Of a DNA stretch of 64,000 nucleotides, positions 22,239 to 38,337 are shown piece after piece (within the stretch, counting starts at the first letter, position 1; each line of letters starts with the position of its first letter). Source of the DNA: Microbacterium sp. EST19A (GTDB lineage: Bacteria; Actinomycetota; Actinomycetes; Actinomycetales; Microbacteriaceae); NCBI RefSeq assembly GCF_019969685.1, contig NZ_JAHXYZ010000002.1, positions 1,054,001 through 1,118,000 on the forward strand, given 5' to 3'. The translations under genes and the position numbers were made by a program. Under the pieces are notes generated by a model. The model ran no database searches. It was not told the origin of the DNA and was given only the letters and a program-made list of their open reading frames with translations.

Positions 22239-22244
22239 ACCCTA
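22239..22244 (-). promoter_or_regulatory. -10 box of PfkB kinase gene
   Basis: TAGGGT on the minus strand ends 6 nt before the ATG at 22232. Confidence 0.45.
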
Positions 22245-22303
22245 TCGCGACGCGCCGCCCGGAGGATGCCTCACGAATGCTGTCCCCCGCAGGGCAACCG
22301 CGC

Positions 22304-22309
22304 TACGGT
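22304..22309 (+). promoter_or_regulatory. -10 box of lipoprotein gene
   Basis: TACGGT ends 6 nt before the ATG at 22316. Confidence 0.45.
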
Positions 22310-22315
22310 GTGGCC

Positions 22316-22912
22316 ATGAACGCGCGATACTCCGCAAGCGCCGCGGCCCTCCTGCTGGTGGCCGTCCTGACCGCGTGCGGACCGGCATCCGATGGATCCG
22401 GGGATGCCGGGGGCTCACCGAGTCCGTCAGCGGGAGCATCCGATGGCCCGGACGAGACCGGAACACCGTCCCCCTCCCCCAGCCCGACCGCCAAGGGCGT
22501 CGCCCTGCCGACGGACTGCCGGGCGATCCTGTCGGACGACGTGCTTGCCCAGCTCGAGGGCGTGCCCCTCAACGACGCCGCCTTCGGTCCGTCCGGGGTC
22601 GGCACCGACGGCACCCTGACATGCATCTGGGCGGACCCCGGGGCGGACACCACGAGCCTCGTGACGACGATCTCGGGCATGAACCGCGGCCCGGCGCTCG
22701 ACATGCTCAACGCCCTCGCCGACAACGAGGGCTTCTCCTGCTTCACTCCCGACGGCGGTACCCGCTGCGAGAAGACCTGGCCGAACACGCAGTACCCGGT
22801 CACCGACGGCCGCACCCTGTTCTGGCGCGACGACATCCTCATCGACACGCGCTACTCCAACTTGGCACCCTCGGGCTACACCTCGGCGATCGTCGCGCAC
22901 CTCTTCGGCTGA
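22316..22912 (+). CDS. Secreted lipoprotein of unknown function
   Basis: The 198-residue protein has a lipoprotein signal peptide (AAALLLVAVLTAC, lipidated Cys at 21). A Ser/Pro/Gly/Asp-rich linker (about 22-62) follows, then a globular domain with four cysteines that could pair (DCRAILS, LTCIWA, FSCFTP, TRCEKTW). It would be anchored on the outer face of the membrane. No known family; related lipoproteins are common in Microbacterium. It converges on rpoC. Confidence 0.75.
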   Translation: MNARYSASAAALLLVAVLTACGPASDGSGDAGGSPSPSAGASDGPDETGTPSPSPSPTAKGVALPTDCRAILSDDVLAQLEGVPLNDAAFGPSGVGTDGTLTCIWADPGADTTSLVTTISGMNRGPALDMLNALADNEGFSCFTPDGGTRCEKTWPNTQYPVTDGRTLFWRDDILIDTRYSNLAPSGYTSAIVAHLFG

Positions 22913-22926
22913 GCGGCGCTGCTTCA

Positions 22927-22999
22927 TCGGGAGGAGAACTCCGCGTTGGGAGGAGCTCCTCCGTGTGAGGCTCCTCCCGACGCGGAGATCTCCGCCCGA
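22927..22999. repeat. Dispersed palindromic intergenic repeat, copy 1
   Basis: Two 29-nt arms (22927-22955 and 22971-22999) are inverted repeats matching at 26 of 29 positions. The first 28 nt are identical to the reverse complement of 37419-37446 in copy 2. It lies between convergent genes, before the rpoC terminator. Confidence 0.75.
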
Positions 23000-23022
23000 T
23001 GCAGGGCCCCCGCACGCACGAA

Positions 23023-23052
23023 GAAGGCCCCGGGGACAAACCCGGGGCCTTC
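23023..23052 (-). terminator. rpoBC terminator
   Basis: GAAGGCCCCGGG-GACAAA-CCCGGGGCCTTC is a perfect 12-bp stem, 17 bp after the rpoC stop. Confidence 0.8.
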
Positions 23053-23068
23053 TCAGTCACTCAGTACG

Positions 23069-26944
<3,876 letters not shown>

Positions 26945-27017
26945 TGATTCTCCTGTGTCGGAATTCTTTTGAAGAAATCGGGGAGGGGGGCCGCCGCATC
27001 ACACGGCGGCCCGCACC

Positions 27018-30521
<3,504 letters not shown>

Positions 30522-30646
30522 GGGAATAACCTCCGTGAGCCCCGCAGGGCTTCTCGATTCCTTTGTCGTCAGGTGGAGTGTGCGCTCAAAGACTCAACGA
30601 ATGCCGACCACCATATGAGGGCAGGGAGAAGCGAGCGCAACTACCA

Positions 30647-30675
30647 ACTATACGTGCGAATCTGCGACATGGCAA
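30647..30675 (-). promoter_or_regulatory. rpoBC promoter
   Basis: On the minus strand TTGCCA (30670-30675), a 17-bp spacer and TATAGT (30647-30652) form a near-consensus vegetative promoter. The leader is about 118 nt. A small hairpin (AGCCCTGCGGGGCT, about 30538-30551) lies just before the ribosome binding site and could modulate translation. Confidence 0.75.
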
Positions 30676-30739
30676 GCTCAGTCCTTGACCAATCTCGGAA
30701 GCTGCGGTAAAAGCCCCCGCCGGGACCCCGCTCTGACGT

Positions 30740-30779
30740 CGAAACCCCCTGCCGCGCGCGTCCGCAGCAGGGGGTTTCG
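30740..30779 (-). terminator. Terminator of Opp/Dpp operon
   Basis: CGAAACCCCCTGC and GCAGGGGGTTTCG form a perfect 13-bp stem with a 14-nt loop, 27 bp after the ATPase gene, separating this operon from rpoBC. Confidence 0.75.
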
Positions 30780-30805
30780 GGAGCAACCCGGGGTCTCGGC
30801 GCCGG

Positions 30806-32482
30806 TCAGGACGCGATGTTCAGCTCGTTGCCGGGGATCGAGGCCAGCAGCTTGCGCGTGTAGGGGTCGCGAGGGTTCGTGAAGATCTCCTCCGAAGAGG
30901 CCGCCTCCACGAGCCTGCCGTCCTTCATCACGCAGACGTAGTCGCTGATCAGCCGCACCACCGCCAGGTCGTGCGAGATGAACAGATAGCTCAGGCCGTA
31001 TTCCTTCTGCAGGTCGCCGAGCAGCTTCAGGATCTGATCCTGCACCAGCACGTCGAGCGCGGAGACCGGCTCGTCGCACACGATCACGTCGGGCGAGAGC
31101 GCGAGTGCCCGTGCGATCGCGACCCTCTGACGCTGACCGCCCGACAACTCGGACGGGTACCGCCGCAGCATCGACTGCGGGAGCGCCACGTCGTCGAGGA
31201 GCTGCCGCACGCGCTTGCGTCGATCGGCACCGCTCCCCCGCTTGTAGAAGTCCAGCGGCTCGGCGATGAGGCGTTCGATCGTGAACATCGGGTTCAGGCT
31301 CGAGTACGGATCCTGGAAGATCGGCTGCACCTGCTGGCGGAAGTTCTTCGTCTCCGCCCGGCTCAGCGACGAGATGTCCTTGCCCTCGTAGCGGATCAGT
31401 CCGCTCGTCGGCTCGACCACCTTCAGCAGCATCCGCGCGGTCGTGGTCTTGCCCGAACCGGACTCCCCCACGATCGCGACGGTCTCGCCTCGCGGGATCG
31501 CCAGCGACACGTCGTCGACGGCCACGAAGTCCTCCCCGCGTCCGCGCACCGGGTACACCTTGGTGAGGTGCTCGATCTCGACGATGTTGTCCTTCGGCTT
31601 CTCCGCCTCGACGTGGGTCGCTGAGCTCCCCTGAGCATCGGCATCCGTCCGCTCCTCGACGTGGAACGCCTCCGGACGGAGGCGCGCCGCTGCGACCGAC
31701 GGCGCCGCCGCGACGAGCGACTGCGTGTACGGATGCTGCGGAGCCTCGAGGATCTGCCGCGCCGGCCCCTGCTCGACCACCTTGCCGCGGTGCATCACGA
31801 CGACCCGCTCCGCACGCTCGGCGGCGAGACCGAGGTCGTGCGTGATGAGCAACACGGCGGTGCCGAGCTCGCGCGTCATCGCACCGATCTGATCGAGGAT
31901 CGTGTGCTGCACCGTGACGTCGAGCGCACTGGTGGGCTCGTCGGCGATGAGCAGCCGCGGCTTGCACGCGAGCCCGATCGCGATCAGCGCGCGCTGGCGC
32001 ATGCCGCCGGAGAACTCGTGCGGATACTGCTTCGCACGACGCGCCGGATCGGGCAGTCCCGCGGCGGTGAGCGCCTCGACGACCTTCGCCTGCACGTTCT
32101 GCCGGTTGGCGAGGCCGTGCGCGAGCAGGGTCTCGGCCACCTGGGTGCCGATCTTCGCGACCGGGTTGAGGTTCGACATCGGGTCCTGCGGCACGAGACC
32201 GATGTCCCGACCGCGGATGCTCCGCAGCTCGTTCTCCGGAGCGTGCGTGATCTCCTTGCCGTCGAGGCGGATGCTGCCCGAAGCGATCTTGCCGCCTCCG
32301 GCGAGCAGTCCGATGATGGCCATCGCCGTGGTGGACTTGCCCGAGCCGGACTCCCCCACGATCGCCACGGTCTCGCCGGCGGCGATCTCCAGATCGACTC
32401 CCTCGACGGCGTGCACGACGCCGTCCATCGTGGCGAAGTCCACGGCGAGCCCCTGGACCGACAGCAGCGGCGCGGTCGACAT
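30806..32482 (-). CDS. Fused ABC transporter ATPase, Opp/Dpp type
   Basis: The 558-residue protein carries two complete nucleotide-binding domains. The first has Walker A GESGSGKST (about 43), signature FSGGMRQR and Walker B LLIADEPTSALD. The second has GESGSGKTT, LSGGQRQR and VIVCDEPVSALD. It combines OppD- and OppF-like halves, as is usual in actinobacteria. It powers peptide (or other solute) import through the two permeases upstream. The ATG at 32482 has AGGAG 6 nt ahead; an ATG at 32506 overlaps the permease stop and would add eight residues. Confidence 0.93.
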   Translation of the reverse strand: MSTAPLLSVQGLAVDFATMDGVVHAVEGVDLEIAAGETVAIVGESGSGKSTTAMAIIGLLAGGGKIASGSIRLDGKEITHAPENELRSIRGRDIGLVPQDPMSNLNPVAKIGTQVAETLLAHGLANRQNVQAKVVEALTAAGLPDPARRAKQYPHEFSGGMRQRALIAIGLACKPRLLIADEPTSALDVTVQHTILDQIGAMTRELGTAVLLITHDLGLAAERAERVVVMHRGKVVEQGPARQILEAPQHPYTQSLVAAAPSVAAARLRPEAFHVEERTDADAQGSSATHVEAEKPKDNIVEIEHLTKVYPVRGRGEDFVAVDDVSLAIPRGETVAIVGESGSGKTTTARMLLKVVEPTSGLIRYEGKDISSLSRAETKNFRQQVQPIFQDPYSSLNPMFTIERLIAEPLDFYKRGSGADRRKRVRQLLDDVALPQSMLRRYPSELSGGQRQRVAIARALALSPDVIVCDEPVSALDVLVQDQILKLLGDLQKEYGLSYLFISHDLAVVRLISDYVCVMKDGRLVEAASSEEIFTNPRDPYTRKLLASIPGNELNIAS

Positions 32483-32502
32483 CTGATTCTCCTTCGCGGC
32501 GC

Positions 32503-33468
32503 TCATCGCGCCCTCGTCCGGGGGTCCATGGCTTCGCGCAACGCCTCGCCGAGCAGGGTGAAGCCGAGCGCGGTGACGGCGATGCAGATACCGGGGAGGA
32601 ACGCCAGCCACGGCGCGATCGCGAGTTCCGCCTGCGCGTAGGTGAGCATGCGGCCCCACTCGGCCGTCTCCGGGCGTCCTCCGCCGAGGCCGAGGAACGA
32701 CAGGGCGGCCGCGTCGATGACGGCGGTGGCCAGCGTCAGGGTGCCCTGCACGATGACCGGACCGATGGCGTTCGGGAGAACGTGCGACATGGTGATCTGA
32801 CCGCGTCCGAGGCCCAGCGTCTGCGCCGACAGCACGTAGTCGCTCGACCGCTGCTGCAGCATCGAGGCGCGCAGCAGACGGGCGAAGATCGGCACCTGCG
32901 AGGCTCCGATGGCGATCATCACCGCGAACGGCGTCTGACCGAGGATGGCCGCGATCGACACCGCCAGCAGCAGGTTCGGCACCGACAGGATGATGTCGAC
33001 GACACGCATGATGATCGTGTCGACCCATCCGCCGAACGTGCCGGCGAGCAGGCCCAGGATCATGCCGCCGACCAGACCCATGGCCGTGGAGATCACGCCG
33101 ATCAGGAGCGACGCCTGCGCGCCCCAGATGAGCTTGGAGAGCACATCGCCGCCGAAGCGGTCGAGCCCGAGCGGGAACTGCGGCAGCTCACCGGGACCCG
33201 GGATGTGGGTCGGGGTGATGAACTTCGCCCCGGGGAGCGCGGTCTCCGGATACGGCGCCAGCAGCGGTGCGAGCGCGGAGATGAGAATGAAGGCGAGCAC
33301 GATGGCCGCGCCGATCCACGCCGTCGGATTCCGGCGGAGCCGACGGAACACATCGCTCCAGAATCCACCGGAGCCCTCCTTGAGGCCGGCCTGGGCGATC
33401 GCGACGGTGTCGATGACGCCGCCGCTCTCGGCGGACGGTCCCTGCGCGGGTGGGAGTGCGACGCTCAT
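32503..33468 (-). CDS. ABC transporter permease, DppC/OppC type
   Basis: The 321-residue protein has a cytoplasmic N-terminus, first membrane helix at about 52-72 (AWIGAAIVLAFILISALAPL) and a BPD_transp_1 core. The ATPase-contact EAA-like loop is around LRASMLQQRSSDYVLSAQTL. SFLGLGGGRPETAEWGRML is typical of DppC. It pairs with the DppB-like protein. The stop overlaps a possible start of the ATPase gene. Confidence 0.92.
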   Translation of the reverse strand: MSVALPPAQGPSAESGGVIDTVAIAQAGLKEGSGGFWSDVFRRLRRNPTAWIGAAIVLAFILISALAPLLAPYPETALPGAKFITPTHIPGPGELPQFPLGLDRFGGDVLSKLIWGAQASLLIGVISTAMGLVGGMILGLLAGTFGGWVDTIIMRVVDIILSVPNLLLAVSIAAILGQTPFAVMIAIGASQVPIFARLLRASMLQQRSSDYVLSAQTLGLGRGQITMSHVLPNAIGPVIVQGTLTLATAVIDAAALSFLGLGGGRPETAEWGRMLTYAQAELAIAPWLAFLPGICIAVTALGFTLLGEALREAMDPRTRAR

Positions 33469-33502
33469 GATGCGGCCTCCTTGCGGACGATGGTGAGGGA
33501 CA

Positions 33503-34507
33503 TCACTGCACTCTCACTCTCGGGTCGATGAAGCTGTAGGACACATCCACCGCGAGGTTGATCAGCGCGTACGCGATCGCGATGAAGATGATGAATCCCT
33601 GCAGCACGGGGAAGTCCCTGGTGAAGATGGCTCTCGCGAGGAACGAGCCGATCCCGGGAAAGGCGAACACGGTCTCGGTGAGCACCGCGCCCGAGATCAG
33701 CAGACCGGTCTGCAGCCCGATCGTGGTGATCACGGGGAGCATGGCGTTGCGCAGGATGAAGCGACTGCGCAGCGTCGACGAGCCCACGCCCTTCGCCCGT
33801 CCGGTGCGGACGTAGTCCGCGTTCTGCACCTCGAGGACGCTGGCCCTCGTGATGCGGACGATGATGGCGAGCGGGATCGTGCCGAGGGCGAGCGCGGGAA
33901 GGATGAGATGCAGGATCGCATCCCAGGACGCGTCGAACTCGCCGGTGATGATGCCGTCCCAGACGTAGAAGCCCGTGGGATGCGTGGCATCTATTCGAGG
34001 GTTCTGCCGACCGTCGGACGGCAGCCAGCCCAGCTGCACCGCGAAGACGTACTTCAGGATGAAGGCCAGGAAGAACACCGGGATCGTGATGCCGACCAGG
34101 CTCAACACGACCGACGCGTGGTCGGTGAGCTTGCCGTGCCGGCGAGCGGCCCAGTACCCGAGCGGGATGCCGACGCCGACGGCGAAGATGAGCGCCATGA
34201 CGCTCAGCTCGAAGGTCGCCGGGAAGCGTCGGAAGAACTCCTCCACGACGGGACGGTTGGTCTGGATCGATGTTCCGAAGTCCCCCTGGAGGAGGCGGCC
34301 GATCCAGATGAAGTACTGCTCGAGGAGCGGCCTGTCGAAGCCGTAGAGCTCGTTGACTCTGGCGACCGCCTCGGGCGTCGCCTTCTCACCGAGAAGGGCG
34401 ACCGCGGGGCCGCCGGGGAGGGCCCTGACCCAGGCGAACAGCAGGATGCTGAGGCCGAGCAGGGTGGGGACGAGGAAAAGCAGTCGCCTGCCGATGGTGC
34501 GCAGCAA
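33503..34507 (-). CDS. ABC transporter permease, DppB/OppB type
   Basis: From a TTG at 34507 (GGAGA just upstream) the 334-residue product starts LRTIGRRLLFLVPTLLGLSI after initiation, the classic DppB N-terminus. The core includes GDFGTSIQTNRPV and the EAA loop VLEVQNADYVRTGRAKGVGS. It forms the channel with the DppC-like protein. A 21-bp hairpin separates it from the binding-protein gene. Confidence 0.9.
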   Translation of the reverse strand: MLRTIGRRLLFLVPTLLGLSILLFAWVRALPGGPAVALLGEKATPEAVARVNELYGFDRPLLEQYFIWIGRLLQGDFGTSIQTNRPVVEEFFRRFPATFELSVMALIFAVGVGIPLGYWAARRHGKLTDHASVVLSLVGITIPVFFLAFILKYVFAVQLGWLPSDGRQNPRIDATHPTGFYVWDGIITGEFDASWDAILHLILPALALGTIPLAIIVRITRASVLEVQNADYVRTGRAKGVGSSTLRSRFILRNAMLPVITTIGLQTGLLISGAVLTETVFAFPGIGSFLARAIFTRDFPVLQGFIIFIAIAYALINLAVDVSYSFIDPRVRVQ

Positions 34508-34532
34508 AGAGATCTCCGATGATCGGAAGGTA

Positions 34533-34577
34533 CGCCGTGTTCCGGTCCCCGCGATGCGCGGGGACCGGAACACGGCG
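34533..34577 (-). terminator. Perfect 21-bp hairpin between binding-protein and permease genes
   Basis: The arms 34533-34553 and 34557-34577 are exact inverted repeats around the loop ATG. The hairpin follows the binding-protein stop by 16 bp, without a T-run. In comparable operons such structures stabilise the binding-protein mRNA and lower permease expression. Confidence 0.7.
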
Positions 34578-34593
34578 CCTCAGATGGTCAGAC

Positions 34594-36267
34594 CTACTTG
34601 GTGAGGACGATGTCCGTGAAGACCTCGTCATTCACCGGGCTGGCCGGGTAGCTCTTCACGCGGGGGTCGAACGCCAGGGTCGGCGCCGGGTGCGCGAGCG
34701 GGACACCGGGGATGAACTGCGCGACATCCTCGTTGATCTGCTCGTACAGCGCGGTCTGCTCCTCGAGGCTGGCGACGCCCCGGGCCTCGGTCAGCTTCTG
34801 GAACAGGTCGGGGTTGTTGAAGCCCCACTCCGAACCCTCCTGGCCGAAGAAGACACCCACGAAGTTGTCGGTGTCGTTGTAGTCACCGGTCCAGCCGAGC
34901 AGGTGGATGCCGTGGTCCGGGGTGCCCGTGGTGCGGTCGAGGTACTCGACCCACTCCTCCGAGACCGGAGTGGTCTCGACGCCGACATCAGCGAGCTGCG
35001 ACGACAGCACCGTGAAAATCTGCTCGGGGTCGGGCATGTACGGACGCGACACGTTGACCGGGTAGTTGAAGTCGAGCTTCAGCGGGTTGGCCTCGGTGTA
35101 ACCGGCCTCGGCGAGGAGCGACTTGGCCTTCTCGGGGTCGAAGTCGTACGTCGTGACGTCGGGGTTGTATCCGTTCACGACGGGCGGCACGAACTCGATG
35201 GCCTTCTCGGTGCCCTCGGGGAGGACCTGGCTGATCAGCGCGTCCTTGTCGATCGCGTACGAGAGCGCCTCACGGACCTTCGGGTCCTGAAGCTCCGGCA
35301 CGGCCTGGTTGAACGCCAGGTAGAGGATCGTGAACGGCGGGCGCGACACCATGGTGAAGCCGTCGTCTTCGAGCGCCTTGGTGTCGGCCGGTCCGACGAG
35401 GTCGTAGCCGTCGATCGAGCCGGACTCGAGCGCCTGGCGGCGAGCGGTCGGGTCGTCGATGGTGCGGAAGATGATCTCGTCGACCTGGCCCGCCTCACCC
35501 CAGTAGTCGCCGTAGGCCTTGAGGGTGAGCTGCTCACCCGGGGCCCACTCGTCGAACTGGTAGGGGCCGGTGCCGACCGGGTGCCCCATGGCGTACTCGG
35601 AGAGCTGCGGAGCCTCGGCCGAGCCGCCGACCTCGTCAGCGCCGAACTCGGCGAGCGCGGACGGGCTCTGCATGCCGAACGACGGCAGCGACAGCGAGGC
35701 GACGAAACCGGCGAACGGCTTGTTCAGCTCGATGGTGACCTTGTTGTCCCCGTCGGGGGCGCAGGACTTGTAGACGGCCTCCTCGGGGTTCGACGAGTAG
35801 CCCTTGAAGAGCTTGTTGTAGTAGTAGCCGAACGCCTCGGACGCGGCCAGGCCGGTCCAGTTGTACCAGCGGTCGAAGTTGAAGCACACGGCCTCGGCGT
35901 TGAACGGGGTGCCGTCCTGGAACGTCACGCCCTCCTTCAGGGTGAAGGTGTGCGACATGCCGTCCTCGGACGACTCCCACGACTCGGCGAGGAGCGGTGC
36001 CGGGTCTGCGGTGCCCGGCTTCGTTCCGACGAGGCCCTCGAAGATCTGACGCGAGACGCGGAACGTCTCACCGTCCTGCGCGAAGGCGGGGTCGAGGCTG
36101 GCCGGGTCGGAGGATGCGGCGAAGACGAACGTGCCGTCGACATCGCCGGAGCCCTCTGCCCCCTCATCGCCGCGGTCGCTGGCGACGCATCCCGCCAGGG
36201 TGAGAGCGGCGATCGCGGCTCCGGTGATGGCGATGAGTCCTCGCCGTCGGGTGACTGTGTGGTGCAT
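34594..36267 (-). CDS. Solute-binding lipoprotein, SBP_bac_5 (peptide/nickel type)
   Basis: The 557-residue lipoprotein has signal peptide ITGAAIAALTLAGC (lipid Cys at about 27). The family 5 binding fold follows: SSDPASLDPAF near the mature start, the HTFTLKEGVTFQDGTPFNAE signature (about 110-130) and DDPTARRQALESGSIDGYDL. It delivers oligopeptides or similar solutes to the permeases. The ATG at 36267 follows GGGAAGG. It is the first gene of the operon and diverges from the KDG-kinase-like gene. Confidence 0.93.
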   Translation of the reverse strand: MHHTVTRRRGLIAITGAAIAALTLAGCVASDRGDEGAEGSGDVDGTFVFAASSDPASLDPAFAQDGETFRVSRQIFEGLVGTKPGTADPAPLLAESWESSEDGMSHTFTLKEGVTFQDGTPFNAEAVCFNFDRWYNWTGLAASEAFGYYYNKLFKGYSSNPEEAVYKSCAPDGDNKVTIELNKPFAGFVASLSLPSFGMQSPSALAEFGADEVGGSAEAPQLSEYAMGHPVGTGPYQFDEWAPGEQLTLKAYGDYWGEAGQVDEIIFRTIDDPTARRQALESGSIDGYDLVGPADTKALEDDGFTMVSRPPFTILYLAFNQAVPELQDPKVREALSYAIDKDALISQVLPEGTEKAIEFVPPVVNGYNPDVTTYDFDPEKAKSLLAEAGYTEANPLKLDFNYPVNVSRPYMPDPEQIFTVLSSQLADVGVETTPVSEEWVEYLDRTTGTPDHGIHLLGWTGDYNDTDNFVGVFFGQEGSEWGFNNPDLFQKLTEARGVASLEEQTALYEQINEDVAQFIPGVPLAHPAPTLAFDPRVKSYPASPVNDEVFTDIVLTK

Positions 36268-36340
36268 TCTGTGACCTTCCCTGTAGGGCGCTTCTGTGCA
36301 CGTCCCGGGGCCTCTTCGCTCCGGACACGGTGATTCCTCG

Positions 36341-36369
36341 ACGCTACCCAGTGAATTCTCAGATACCAA
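36341..36369 (-). promoter_or_regulatory. Promoter of Opp/Dpp operon
   Basis: On the minus strand TTGGTA (36364-36369), a 17-bp spacer and TAGCGT (36341-36346). The leader is about 67 nt. Confidence 0.5.
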
Positions 36370-36387
36370 ACACCCGTGTGTTGCGAT

Positions 36388-36414
36388 CCGGTATCGACCT
36401 CTCCCGTATACCGG
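36388..36414. promoter_or_regulatory. Candidate operator between transporter and kinase
   Basis: CCGGTAT-N13-ATACCGG is an inverted repeat just upstream of the kinase -10 box and 19 bp from the transporter -35 box. A shared regulator of the divergent genes may bind here. Confidence 0.45.
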
Positions 36415-36422
36415 TGTTCCGG

Positions 36423-36428
36423 TAGTGT
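36423..36428 (+). promoter_or_regulatory. -10 box of KDG-kinase-like gene
   Basis: TAGTGT ends 7 nt before the GTG at 36436, supporting that start over an in-frame codon at 36376 inside the operator region. Confidence 0.4.
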
Positions 36429-36435
36429 CCAGATC

Positions 36436-37356
36436 GTGCCCGATTCCTCCCCGCTCGCCGTCTGCTTCGGTGAGGGCATGGTCTCCCTGGTTCCCGCGCT
36501 CGCCGCGCCCCTCGAGGACAACCGCACCTTCCACCGCTCCCTGGCCGGGGCCGAGTGGAACACGGCCATCGCCCTCGTGTCGGCCGGCATCCGCACCGCC
36601 GTCGTCTCCCGCGTCGGCGACGACGGATTCGGGCGTTTCCTCACCGCGGAGCTGCGCCGGCACGGCGTCGACGACTCCGCGGTGGAGGTCGACGCGGATG
36701 CTCCGACCGGGCTGTACGTGAAGGAGCTCGCTCCGCGCCCGGACGGCGCCGTCGACGGCACGATGCACTACTACCGCGCCGGTTCCGCGGCGGCGGATCT
36801 GTCTCCGCGCACGCTGGAGTCGCCCGCGGCATCCGCTCTTCTCGCCGAAGCCGCGCTCGTGCACACCTCGGGGATCACCCCCGCTCTCTCGCCGTCCGCT
36901 CGCGCCGCGCAGGAGGCCCTGTTCGCGGATCGCCGACCCGATCGCCTCCTCAGCTTCGACGTGAACTGGCGTCCGGCCCTGTGGCGTGATCGCGAAGAGG
37001 AGGGCAGAGCGCTGATCAGCGACTTCGCCCGACGGTCCGACGTCGTGTTCTGCTCCCGCCCGGACGCCGAGGCCGTGTTCGGCGCGGGCGAGCCGGAGCA
37101 GCTGCGGGCGCTGTTCCCCGAGCCGCGATACCTGTTGGTGACCGCCCCGGACGGTGCGGTGGCGTTCGACGGCGACGAACGGGCGGAGAGCGCCGCCCTC
37201 GACGTCCCGGTCGTCGAGACGATCGGTGCAGGGGATGCGTTCGCCGCCGGTTTCCTCGCCGGCATCCTCACCGGCCTCTCGCTCTCCGGCAGCCTCGCCC
37301 GCGGCCACCGCATCGCCACGCGCGCCCTCTCGAGCACTCGCGACCACGTCGACTGA
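36436..37356 (+). CDS. PfkB-family kinase, 2-keto-3-deoxygluconate kinase-like
   Basis: The 306-residue kinase has FGEGMVSLVPA at the N-terminus, LAGAEWNTAIALVSAGIRTA (the substrate-lid motif as in KDG kinases), FDVNWRPALW and the catalytic signature ETIGAGDAFAAGF (about 263-275). KDG kinases phosphorylate 2-keto-3-deoxygluconate in uronate and pectin breakdown. Its divergence from a peptide-type ABC operon hints that the transporter imports oligosaccharides, but this is inference. Confidence 0.78.
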   Translation: MPDSSPLAVCFGEGMVSLVPALAAPLEDNRTFHRSLAGAEWNTAIALVSAGIRTAVVSRVGDDGFGRFLTAELRRHGVDDSAVEVDADAPTGLYVKELAPRPDGAVDGTMHYYRAGSAAADLSPRTLESPAASALLAEAALVHTSGITPALSPSARAAQEALFADRRPDRLLSFDVNWRPALWRDREEEGRALISDFARRSDVVFCSRPDAEAVFGAGEPEQLRALFPEPRYLLVTAPDGAVAFDGDERAESAALDVPVVETIGAGDAFAAGFLAGILTGLSLSGSLARGHRIATRALSSTRDHVD

Positions 37357-37373
37357 ATCGGTCGCGTCGCACC

Positions 37374-37446
37374 TGGGGCGGAGAACTCCGCGATGGGCGG
37401 ACTCTCGCCACCGGAGCATCCTCCCAACGCGGAGTTCTCCTCCCGA
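37374..37446. repeat. Dispersed palindromic intergenic repeat, copy 2
   Basis: Arms at 37374-37401 and 37419-37446 are inverted repeats (24 of 28 matching). The right arm is the exact reverse complement of 22927-22954. It again sits between convergent genes, 6 bp from the RpiR gene stop. Confidence 0.75.
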
Positions 37447-37452
37447 GAGGGG

Positions 37453-38337
37453 TCAGCGCCGGCGGCGGGAGGCGGCGGCGTCGTGCGTGAGCTGGAGGGG
37501 CAGAGCGACCGGCTCGCCGCGGTGCTGGACGACACGGACGAACAGCACGTCGACGAGGGCCAACTGGGCGATGCGGCTCGACATCGCCGCCATCCGGAAC
37601 GGCGACTCGTGCGCGTGCGTGAGCAGCACCACGTCTGCGGCGAGGGCGAGCGAGGAGTCGGCGACGCTCGTGACCGCGACGGCGAGCGCACCGGCATCCC
37701 GCGCGACCTCGAGCGCCCGCACGGTCTCGAGGGTCTCGCCGCCGTGCGAGAAGCCGATGGCCACATCGTCGGCCGTCCGCAGCGACGCCGTGGTCACCGC
37801 GAGATGGGGATCGGGCGAGTGCGCCACGGAGCATCCGATGCGCGACAGCTTCAGCTGCAGGTCCTGAGCCGTCAGTGAGGAGGCCGCCTGACCGAACAGA
37901 TCGATGTGCCGGGCGGCGACCACGGCACGGGCGACGCGGTCGAGACCTGCCGCATCGATCCCCCGCGCCGTCTTCTCGATCGCGTCGATCTCCATGGCCG
38001 CGAGCTTCGCGGCGATCGCCTCGGGCTCGTCCTCGGGGTCGATCGTCGTGCTGTCGAGGCCGAAGCGGGCCTGCTGCGCCTGGGCGAGCGTGACCGTGCG
38101 CGCGACCGCGACGCGCAGCTCGCGATACCCGCTGTAGCCGAGCGTCTGCGCGAACCGCGCGACGGTCGACAGCGAGGTGCGGCACAGCTTCGCGAGGTCG
38201 TTGATGGCGAGGTCGACGACGAGCGTCGGGTCGCCCAGGATGGTGTCCGCGACGCGCGCCTCGGCAGCGCTCAGCTTCGGCAGCGAGCGGCGCACCAGTG
38301 CGAGAACGTCGGCGTCCATGGGCGGATCCCGCCTCAC
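37453..38337 (-). CDS. RpiR/MurR-family transcriptional regulator
   Basis: The protein has an N-terminal RpiR helix-turn-helix (about residues 10-80; LSAAEARVADTILGDPTLVV, LAKLCRTSLSTVARFAQTLG) and a C-terminal SIS sugar-phosphate-binding domain (about 125-270; HIDLFGQAASSLTAQDLQLK; DDVAIGFSHGGETLETVRAL). RpiR proteins respond to phosphorylated sugars such as MurNAc-6-P or GlcNAc-6-P. The GTG at 38337 overlaps the NagZ-like stop (GTGA); an ATG at 38319 would give 288 residues. It is the last gene of the amino-sugar operon and probably controls it. Confidence 0.85.
   Translation of the reverse strand: MRRDPPMDADVLALVRRSLPKLSAAEARVADTILGDPTLVVDLAINDLAKLCRTSLSTVARFAQTLGYSGYRELRVAVARTVTLAQAQQARFGLDSTTIDPEDEPEAIAAKLAAMEIDAIEKTARGIDAAGLDRVARAVVAARHIDLFGQAASSLTAQDLQLKLSRIGCSVAHSPDPHLAVTTASLRTADDVAIGFSHGGETLETVRALEVARDAGALAVAVTSVADSSLALAADVVLLTHAHESPFRMAAMSSRIAQLALVDVLFVRVVQHRGEPVALPLQLTHDAAASRRRR

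Noticed and set aside
34594..37419. A 941-codon frame that would extend the binding protein far upstream
   Set aside because: The lipoprotein signal peptide begins at 36267 with a ribosome binding site; the upstream part lies antisense to the kinase gene and has shadow composition.
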